Below are positions 7,930-12,975 of a DNA stretch of 12,975 nt, piece after piece. A program made the position numbers and the translations under genes. This stretch comes from Syntrophobacterales bacterium. Lineage in GTDB: Bacteria; Desulfobacterota; Syntrophorhabdia; Syntrophorhabdales; WCHB1-27. The notes beneath the pieces are model-generated. The model searched no databases and had not been told where the DNA came from. It saw only the letters and a list, made by a program, of their open reading frames with translations. The stretch covers positions 1 through 12,975 of the forward strand of contig JADGQN010000094.1 of assembly GCA_017881765.1 (NCBI GenBank). Direction: 5' to 3'. The first letter of the stretch is position 1; every line of letters begins with the position of its first letter.

Positions 7930-9200
7930 GCGCTGGTCTTGCCGGCGCGGAAGCGGCCTATCAGCTGGCGAAAAGAGGCATAGATGTAACGCTCTACGAG
8001 ATGAGACCTCTTCGCACCACGCCTGCCCATAAGACGAGCGATTTTGCCGAGCTCGTCTGCAGCAACTCCCTTAAGTCAAAGGAACTGACAAACGCCCATG
8101 GGCTTCTGAAGGAGGAGCTCCGCCTTCTTGATTCCCTCATCGTGGGGGCAGCGGACAGGACGGCGATCCCGGGAGGCAAGGCGCTTGTCGTCGACCGGGT
8201 CCAATTCTCGGCGCGGGTTGCCGAGGCTATTCTGTCCGAGAAGCGTGTGCGGGTTATAAGGGAGGAGGTGGATAGGATTTTCGACGGTGTGAACATCATC
8301 GCCACGGGCCCCTTGACGAGTGAGGCACTATCGGGAAGCATCAAGACGCTCACAGGAGAGGAAAATCTCCATTTTTTTGATGCGATATCGCCGATTGTCG
8401 ATGGCGCGTCAATCGACATGGGGCACGCTTTTTTCGGCTCACGGTACATGAATGATGCTGATGATTACCTGAACTGTCCGCTCACGGAAGCCGAATACAA
8501 CAGATTTTACGATGAGCTCCTTGCCGCGCGGCGAGTAGATTTGAGAGCATTCGAGGATACGCACTACTTTGAAGGATGCCTTCCCATAGAGGTGATGGCG
8601 GAGCGAGGGAGACAGACGCTCGCTTACGGGCCGATGAAACCGGTGGGTATCGTAGACCCGGCCACAAAAGGGCAACCTTACGCTGTCGTTCAACTAAGGC
8701 GCGAGGACATGGCGGGGCGCATGTATAACCTCGTCGGGTTTCAAACGAAGCTTACCTATCCTGAACAGGAGAGGGTCTTGCGGCTGATACCCGCTCTCAG
8801 GGAAGCGGTCTTCTACCGGTACGGGAGCATCCATCGAAACAGCTTCATCAATGGACCGGCAGTCCTGACCACGGGGCTTCAGCTGAAGAGCAATCCTCTG
8901 GTATTTTTTGCGGGGCAGATCACGGGCGTGGAAGGTTATGTCGAGTCTACCGCGATGGGCTTCGTAGCAGCGATCTCTGTGCTCTGTTTCGTGAGAGGTA
9001 AGCCTTTCGTGCCGCCTCCCCCTGAGACCACGGTCGGCGCCTTGCTTTCCTACGTGACCACGCCGCGGAAAGATTTCCAGCCTATGAATGTCAATTTCGG
9101 CTTGCTCGCGAATTACAACAAGAAGCGCAAACAGGGCGTTGTTGATAATGCCCTCGCGTCAATCGCGGCATGGAAGAAACAGGTAGAGGAGACGCTTTAG
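7911..9200 (+). CDS. trmFO: tRNA (uracil-54-C5)-methyltransferase, folate/FAD (TrmFO)
   Basis: TrmFO (formerly Gid) makes ribothymidine-54 in tRNA using methylenetetrahydrofolate and FADH2. I start it at TTG 7911, giving 429 residues beginning MEVNVIGAGLAG. GGAAGGA (7898-7904) sits six bases upstream and the FAD-binding GAGLAG (7-12) falls where the family has it. The frame stays open back to an ATG at 7800, but that would add 37 residues read out of frame from the topA zinc-ribbon region. Other motifs are SDFAELVCSNSLKS (43-56, C50), DRVQFS (95-100), EGCLPIEVMAERGRQTLAYG (221-240, C223), GFQTKLTYPEQ and FAGQITGVEGYVESTAMG. C50 and C223 correspond to the two cysteines implicated in catalysis. 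The TAG stop is directly followed by a repeat element. Confidence 0.95.
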   Translation: MEVNVIGAGLAGAEAAYQLAKRGIDVTLYEMRPLRTTPAHKTSDFAELVCSNSLKSKELTNAHGLLKEELRLLDSLIVGAADRTAIPGGKALVVDRVQFSARVAEAILSEKRVRVIREEVDRIFDGVNIIATGPLTSEALSGSIKTLTGEENLHFFDAISPIVDGASIDMGHAFFGSRYMNDADDYLNCPLTEAEYNRFYDELLAARRVDLRAFEDTHYFEGCLPIEVMAERGRQTLAYGPMKPVGIVDPATKGQPYAVVQLRREDMAGRMYNLVGFQTKLTYPEQERVLRLIPALREAVFYRYGSIHRNSFINGPAVLTTGLQLKSNPLVFFAGQITGVEGYVESTAMGFVAAISVLCFVRGKPFVPPPPETTVGALLSYVTTPRKDFQPMNVNFGLLANYNKKRKQGVVDNALASIAAWKKQVEETL

Positions 9201-9335
9201 AGACAGGTAAAGACAAGAACGAAGGTAGAGGTTAAGGCAAGGACAAGAAAAGGTAGAGGTTAAGGTTAAGAAAAGCAACAAGAAACGATTTGTGTTGGTT
9301 CTATCTCAACCTCAACCTGTTTTATGCGTTTCCTA
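9201..9335 (+). repeat. Bipartite hexamer-repeat element, copy 1
   Basis: Right after the trmFO stop, a purine-rich arm (9205-9274) is built of 6-base units such as AGGTAA, AGGTAG and AGGTTA. An AT-rich core (GATTTGTGTT, 9287-9296) follows, then a pyrimidine arm with ATCTCAACCT (9303-9312) and ACCTG-TTTAT-TTTCCT-like sequence to about 9333. The arms are partly complementary: 9257-9271 can pair with 9305-9319 with two mismatches. The same order of parts recurs after iclR. There is no open reading frame or transposase. Confidence 0.7.
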
Positions 9336-9345
9336 ATGAATTTCG

Positions 9346-9375
9346 TTGACAAAGGCTGGGGCCATTTGTTATTTT
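9346..9375 (+). promoter_or_regulatory. Sigma70-type promoter for the PaaK-family ligase gene
   Basis: A perfect TTGACA (9346-9351), an 18-base spacer and TATTTT (9370-9375) with an extended -10 TG at 9367-9368 make a good housekeeping-type promoter. Transcription would start near 9382, leaving a leader of about 33 bases that contains GGAGG (9404-9408). It begins about ten bases after the repeat element. Confidence 0.65.
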
Positions 9376-9414
9376 AGGAACACGGTTTTACAATATGAAA
9401 CGTGGAGGCTAGTT

Positions 9415-10725
9415 ATGAAATACTGGAATCCTTACACTGAGACGCTGCCACCAGAGCAGCTTGACGCGATCGAATTTGCGTACTTCAAGGAGTACCTCGC
9501 GTACGCCAAAACGCATTCGGGCATGTACAGGGAGAAGCTTAAGGACATAAACGTTGCGGACATCAAGACGCTTGAGGATGTCCGGAAAATTCCCTTTACG
9601 TACAAGGACGACTTGCGGGTGCAGCAGGAAAGAGAGCCTCAGAACTTTCCTTATGGTGCCCTCCTTGGCGTGGACATCGCTGAGGTCTCTGCCTTCAGGC
9701 AGACGAGCGGCACCACGGGAAAGCCCGTATATGTGCCGGAGAGTTACGAGAGCTGGCAGTGGAGGGTCGAATCCTGGTGTCACATTTTGTGGATGGCCGG
9801 TTTCAGACCTCGCCATAGAGTCTTCCTTCCTGTTGGTTACAATGTCTATGTTGCTTTCTGGGAATGCCACTACGCCTGCGAAAAGGTGGGCTGCGAGGTT
9901 GTTCCGGGAGGAGCGCTTGATACCATCGGGAGGGTAAATAAGATCATCGAAGTGAAGGCAAATGCTATGGGATGTACGCCGACGTACGGCCTCAATATTG
10001 CCGAAGAAGCGATGAAGATGGGGATCGACCCGAAGACGATGGGAATCGAGCGTATGATCTGCGCGGGAGAACCGCTGCCTGAAGCTACCCGGAAGAGGCT
10101 GGAAGAGCTTTATGGCGCTAAGGTCTATGATCATATCGGCGGCACCGAGATCTGCGGCTGGGCAGCCATGTGCGAGGAACAGAAGGGGCTTCATATTATC
10201 GAGCCTTTTTTCCTCATCGAAATTCTTGACAGGGAAACGCTGTCGAAAGAAGTGGCGGAGGGCGAGATCGGAGTTGTTGTTATCACACCTCTCGGCAGAC
10301 ACTCTTTCCCCATGATACGTTTTAATACAAACGACATGGTCGTTAAAGGAAAAGGAGGTTGTGCGTGCGGCCGGACCTCCAGGAAGATAATGGAGGTGGT
10401 GGGAAGGGCCGATGATCTCCGGAAGATAAGAGGAGTGCTTTTTTCTCCAAAAACGGTTGAGCAGTTCATCAGAGAGGAGTTCCCCGAAGTCGTTGAATTC
10501 GAAATCCTTGTCGAAAGAAAAGGAATAATGGATGAACTCACCCTTCGAACCGAGCTCCAGCCGAGCGTGGGTAAAGATAAGGCCGAGGAGATCAAGGCCA
10601 GGCTCAAGGAGCGCGCAAAGGTGAAGACGAACCTCACGATGAAAGTGACTCTCGAACCCGAAGGGGCGCTGCCGAGATACACCCTGAAGGCAAAACGATT
10701 CAAGGATCTGAGAGGTGTAAAATAA
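9415..10725 (+). CDS. PaaK-family aryl-CoA ligase (phenylacetate-CoA ligase-like)
   Basis: The protein belongs to the adenylate-forming PaaK family, which activates aromatic carboxylates such as phenylacetate with ATP and CoA. The ATG at 9415 has GGAGG six bases upstream, giving 436 residues, the usual family size. An in-frame TTG at 9346 lies in the -35 element and is rejected as a start. Motifs are the phosphate-binding TSGTTGKP (97-104), YDHIGGTEICGW (238-249), MIRFNTNDMV (300-309, the family's usual aspartate motif with an unusual middle), CACGRTSRKIMEVVGRADD (316-334), and a C-terminal LPRYTLKAKR (419-428) that carries the likely catalytic lysine. The substrate is not readable from sequence; benzoate- or phenylacetate-type acids are possible. 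It overlaps the next small gene by one base (TAATG), and an iclR gene and a TRAP binding protein lie nearby. Confidence 0.88.
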   Translation: MKYWNPYTETLPPEQLDAIEFAYFKEYLAYAKTHSGMYREKLKDINVADIKTLEDVRKIPFTYKDDLRVQQEREPQNFPYGALLGVDIAEVSAFRQTSGTTGKPVYVPESYESWQWRVESWCHILWMAGFRPRHRVFLPVGYNVYVAFWECHYACEKVGCEVVPGGALDTIGRVNKIIEVKANAMGCTPTYGLNIAEEAMKMGIDPKTMGIERMICAGEPLPEATRKRLEELYGAKVYDHIGGTEICGWAAMCEEQKGLHIIEPFFLIEILDRETLSKEVAEGEIGVVVITPLGRHSFPMIRFNTNDMVVKGKGGCACGRTSRKIMEVVGRADDLRKIRGVLFSPKTVEQFIREEFPEVVEFEILVERKGIMDELTLRTELQPSVGKDKAEEIKARLKERAKVKTNLTMKVTLEPEGALPRYTLKAKRFKDLRGVK

Positions 10726-10889
10726 TGGAGGAGATCAGGAAAGAGATAGCAGCTATAGAGAAGAGCGCCAAGAGACTCAAGGAATTAGCGGCTGATATGC
10801 CGGGCATCAAGACAAATGCCGACATTATCCTCACGTTTGTGTTCTTGCTGAAGTTCGTTACACCTGTGGCGGAGAGCAAGAGAGCTTGA
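10725..10889 (+). CDS. Small 54-residue protein coupled to the ligase gene
   Basis: A 55-codon frame starts at an ATG sharing its A with the ligase stop codon (TAATG). AGAGGTG (10711-10717) is a well-placed ribosome binding site. The product begins MEEIRKEIAAIEKSAKRL, a charged amphipathic helix with regular I/L spacing that suggests a coiled coil (about 2-24). A central MPGIKTNAD follows, then a hydrophobic ILTFVFLLKFV stretch (35-45) and a short charged tail. That stretch could be a membrane-associated helix. I do not recognise the family. The tight coupling suggests a function tied to the ligase, for example an accessory or anchoring subunit, but that is inference. A longer minus-strand open frame over the same DNA (10700-11017) has no supporting signals. 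Confidence 0.6.
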   Translation: MEEIRKEIAAIEKSAKRLKELAADMPGIKTNADIILTFVFLLKFVTPVAESKRA

Positions 10890-10897
10890 ATAGAATC

Positions 10898-10930
10898 GGG
10901 GCGTGAACTTGGTTTATCAGGGCGCGCCCC
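10898..10930 (+). terminator. Candidate hairpin terminator after the ligase operon
   Basis: GGGGCGTG (10898-10905) can pair with CGCGCCCC (10923-10930) over eight base pairs, one of them G-T, around a 17-base loop. It lies nine bases after the small-gene stop. There is no strong T tract after it (ATACTTGCTT), so efficient intrinsic termination is uncertain. Confidence 0.4.
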
Positions 10931-11004
10931 ATACTTGCTTGTAAGAGAGCGGCAATAGATCTCCTCGAACAAGGCGGATACGTGCGGTCTTCGAGCCCCG
11001 ATAC

Positions 11005-11814
11005 ATGGATGAGTCAAAATATAGCGTAAAAGTCCTCGAGAAGGTCATCAAGATACTCAACCTTTACACGTACAACGAGGGGTCGTTTACGCTCGATCAG
11101 ATTGCGAAGAAGGCGGGCCTTTCCAAGACAACTGCATTTCGCATTTTGAAAACTCTCGAGAAACACGGGATTTTCAAGTATAACGAATTAGAAGAAACAT
11201 ACAATCTGGGGCTGAAGCTCATGGAGTTGGGCGGTATAGTCTATTCCTCCCTCTCCATCCGGAAAGTTGCTTCACCTTATCTCGATGCTCTGGCCCAAAG
11301 CTTGAAAGCAACGATACTCCTGGGCATCATGAAAGACGATCACCTGCTGTATATTGACAAGCGGGAGTCGGAGAGCATTATCAGAGTTTCATCGTATATC
11401 GGCCTGAAAAGACCTCCCTATTACGGGATGCTGGGCATGACGCTTGTTGCCTACATGTCGCATGACCAGCAGAGGAAACTGCTGCAGTTATACCCGCCAG
11501 CCAAGATCACCGACAAGACGGTGGTTGACTCCGAGGAACTGATGCGAAGATTCGACCAGACAAGGAAGGCCGGTTACTATATGGAGCGGGAAGAAGTGAT
11601 CGACGGGGTCATGGGCATCGGGGTGCCCATCAGGGATTTTTCGGGGAACGTCGCCGCTGCCCTCGGCGCGAGTATGGCGGAATTCCAGGTAAACGAGAGG
11701 ATCACCCGGCGCGCAATCAAAGAACTCACAGCAGCCTCGACATCCATCTCAAAAGAGCTGGGCGCAGGAGGGCACGAGAGCCCGGGTAAAAACAAGAACG
11801 AAGGTAGAGGTTAG
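11005..11814 (+). CDS. IclR family transcriptional regulator
   Basis: The 269-residue protein has the IclR two-domain plan. An N-terminal winged helix-turn-helix (about 8-60; LDQIAKKAGLSKTTAFRILK at 30-49) is followed by a C-terminal effector-binding domain (about 85-250; YIDKRESE near 116-123, RPPYYGMLGMTLVAYM, GVPIRDFSGNVAAALGAS at 206-223). IclR proteins bind small acids and often regulate adjacent catabolic genes. The ATG at 11005 fits the family N terminus, but no Shine-Dalgarno sequence lies close by; the nearest purine-rich site, AAGGCGG at 10971, is too far. The last nine residues (GKNKNEGRG, 261-269) and the stop are encoded by the first units of a hexamer-repeat element, so this tail is probably an acquired extension. 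Likely targets are the ligase operon upstream or the convergent TRAP gene, which is inference. Confidence 0.9.
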   Translation: MDESKYSVKVLEKVIKILNLYTYNEGSFTLDQIAKKAGLSKTTAFRILKTLEKHGIFKYNELEETYNLGLKLMELGGIVYSSLSIRKVASPYLDALAQSLKATILLGIMKDDHLLYIDKRESESIIRVSSYIGLKRPPYYGMLGMTLVAYMSHDQQRKLLQLYPPAKITDKTVVDSEELMRRFDQTRKAGYYMEREEVIDGVMGIGVPIRDFSGNVAAALGASMAEFQVNERITRRAIKELTAASTSISKELGAGGHESPGKNKNEGRG

Positions 11815-11990
11815 AGATACAGGTAAAGACAAGAACGAAGGTAGAGGTAAAGACTAAAGCAAAGGTAAAGGTAAGAGCAAGTACAGAGAAAAAAAATTTA
11901 ATTCTTGGATTTGTATTTATCTCAACCTTAGCTTTAGTCTTTACCTCTACCTGCTTTATTTCTTTCCTGCTTCATCTGTTTCCTGTTCTT
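11785..11990 (+). repeat. Bipartite hexamer-repeat element, copy 2
   Basis: It has the same arrangement as the element after trmFO: a purine hexamer arm (11785-11890), an AT-rich core with GATTTGTATT (11908-11917), ATCTCAACCT (11919-11928), then a pyrimidine arm ending in ACCTGCTTTAT and TTTCCT (11948-11966). The 28 bases 11821-11848 are identical to 9205-9232, and 11785-11813 is a near-identical further copy. This copy has an expanded pyrimidine arm. It overlaps the end of iclR and fills the gap to the convergent dctP. Confidence 0.75.
11839..11952. terminator. Long inverted repeat between convergent genes, possible two-way terminator
   Basis: The 22 bases 11839-11860 are the exact reverse complement of 11931-11952. 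Pairing can extend inward to a 32-base arm with three mismatches, leaving about 50 bases of AT-rich loop (A8 run near 11889-11896). It lies between the stops of iclR and dctP, where it could terminate both transcripts or block readthrough. The stem is not GC-rich and has no T tract directly after it, so the role is inferred from position. Confidence 0.5.
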
Positions 11991-11997
11991 CAACTTC

Positions 11998-12975
11998 TCA
12001 GTACGGCGATGCTATCTTCAGTTCCTTCTCCTTTTTCGCCCAGACCGGAACGCGCTCGGTGATGAATTTTATGTAGCCTTCAAGCTCTGCCCTTTTGTGC
12101 CCCTTTGCCTCCAGCTCCTTGATATGTTTTTCGACGACCGGTTGAGCCGCACTCACCCATCTCTTCGACTCCTCATCCGAGAGGGCTATGAGCTGCCCTC
12201 CGTTCTTCAGCAGGTAATCCCGGCCTTCGATATCAATGTCATTGGACGCAACGCCATATTTGTCTTTCCACTGAGCCGCAACCTCGGTAACTATTTTTTT
12301 CGCATCGTCCGGCAAGCCGTTCCATTTGTTTTTGTTCATGACGATATAGAAGGTGTAGACTGTCCCCACCTTGTATGAGAGCGTGGCATACCTGATGATC
12401 TCGCCGACTTTCCAGCCTTTCTGTACCTCCATGGATGAGAGGACGCCATCGACAACGCCTCTCTGGAGGCCATCATACATGTCAGCCATTTCCACTCCCA
12501 CCGGGGTTCCGCCAACGGCTTTCAGAATGTCCGCAGGTCTCCCCGCGGCCCTGATCTTCAGACCCCGTAAATCCTCGAGGGTCCTGACGGGCTTTTTCAC
12601 GGTGGATATGATCTGCGGACCGGTAGAGTAAAACAAGAGCACGTGGACGGCGTCCCACTCTTTCTGATGAAACTGGTTGTAAAAGTCGTTCGCTACCTGA
12701 CCGGCCACGTACCCGCTTGGATAGCCCATCGGCAGACTCAGCGTCTCTGTTACCGGAAACCTGCCTCTGGTATACTCACAGTGGGAGAGGCCGATGTCGG
12801 AGACCCCGTTTACGACGCCTTCAAACATTTTGGGCGCCGTGGTGAGTATCCCGCTGGGATAATAGGCGATCTCAACCTTGCCATTCGTGCGTTTCTTTAT
12901 CTCATCGCAGAATTGTTGGCCCAGCACGGCGTATTGATGGGTCGCGGGGAAGAAGTTGCTGAACTTGAGCTTCAC
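11998..12975 (-). CDS. dctP: TRAP transporter solute-binding protein DctP, N terminus cut
   Basis: This is the periplasmic binding subunit of a tripartite ATP-independent (TRAP) transporter, which captures organic acids for sodium- or proton-driven uptake. The visible 325 residues start in the first mature strand (KLKFSNFFPATHQYAV), so the signal peptide and the true start lie beyond the right edge; the GTG at the edge is an internal Val codon. Family features are GKVEIAYYPSG (32-42), LRGLKIRAAG (136-145) with the Arg (R142) expected to salt-bridge a substrate carboxylate, GGTPVGVEMADMYDGLQRGVVDG, and LPDDAKKIV. The ligand is unknown but should carry a carboxylate. The gene converges on iclR. 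Its DctQ and DctM membrane partners are not in the window. Confidence 0.92.
   Translation of the reverse strand: MKLKFSNFFPATHQYAVLGQQFCDEIKKRTNGKVEIAYYPSGILTTAPKMFEGVVNGVSDIGLSHCEYTRGRFPVTETLSLPMGYPSGYVAGQVANDFYNQFHQKEWDAVHVLLFYSTGPQIISTVKKPVRTLEDLRGLKIRAAGRPADILKAVGGTPVGVEMADMYDGLQRGVVDGVLSSMEVQKGWKVGEIIRYATLSYKVGTVYTFYIVMNKNKWNGLPDDAKKIVTEVAAQWKDKYGVASNDIDIEGRDYLLKNGGQLIALSDEESKRWVSAAQPVVEKHIKELEAKGHKRAELEGYIKFITERVPVWAKKEKELKIASPY

Noticed and set aside
9201..9335. Insertion sequence or MITE
   Set aside because: There is no transposase, and I see neither sharp terminal inverted repeats nor a target-site duplication; the boundaries fade into hexamers.
9346..9414. In-frame TTG as ligase start
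   Set aside because: It is the -35 hexamer of the likely promoter; ATG 9415 has GGAGG and fits the family N terminus.
10700..11017. Minus-strand 105-codon frame
   Set aside because: It overlaps the coupled small gene and the start of iclR antisense, has no ribosome binding site, and has no recognisable product.
12961..12975. GTG at the right edge as the dctP start
   Set aside because: The protein would lack the export signal every periplasmic TRAP binding protein needs; the sequence simply continues beyond the window.

Overview
The window looks like a chromosomal piece from an anaerobic, moderately GC-rich bacterium of the former Deltaproteobacteria. A Syntrophorhabdus-like syntroph is a plausible source. 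This is inferred from the gene mix (a dprA-topA-trmFO block next to a PaaK-family aryl-CoA ligase, an IclR regulator and a TRAP solute-binding protein) and from protein style. No rRNA marker is present, so the assignment is tentative.

Layout. (1) 1-367: a possible minus-strand gene running off the left edge, then a gap with two short heptamer arrays and a candidate promoter. (2) 368-4482: a tightly packed plus-strand operon: rarA/mgsA (replication-fork AAA+ ATPase), an OB-HD protein of the YhaM exoribonuclease type, rsmE (16S rRNA m3U1498 methyltransferase), an RDD membrane protein and a YdcF/DUF218-like membrane-anchored protein. Junctions are 4-nt ATGA overlaps, a 3-nt gap or an 11-nt overlap. 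(3) 4483-4652: a gap with a hexamer array and a nonamer array, the latter ending four bases before dprA. (4) 4653-9200: dprA, topA and trmFO, 7 nt apart or overlapping; trmFO appears to start at a TTG inside the end of topA. (5) 9201-9414: a structured hexamer-repeat element followed by a good sigma70-type promoter. (6) 9415-10889: a PaaK-family ligase translationally coupled to an undescribed 54-codon gene. (7) 11005-11814: an IclR-family regulator. (8) 11785-11990: a second copy of the repeat element, with a perfect 22-bp inverted repeat, between convergent genes. (9) 11998-12975: the C-terminal part of a minus-strand DctP-type TRAP solute-binding protein, cut by the right edge.

The left two thirds is information processing (fork maintenance, RNA turnover, rRNA and tRNA methylation, DNA uptake/recombination, supercoiling). 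The right third looks like an aromatic or organic-acid catabolic module: uptake by TRAP, activation by a CoA ligase, control by IclR. The switch occurs at the repeat element after trmFO.

The most unusual content is between genes. Four of the five larger gaps carry degenerate 6-, 7- or 9-base repeat arrays. Two of them share a bipartite layout (purine hexamer arm, AT-rich core, pyrimidine arm). Two genes have their stop codon inside a hexamer array. I do not recognise this as a named element family.
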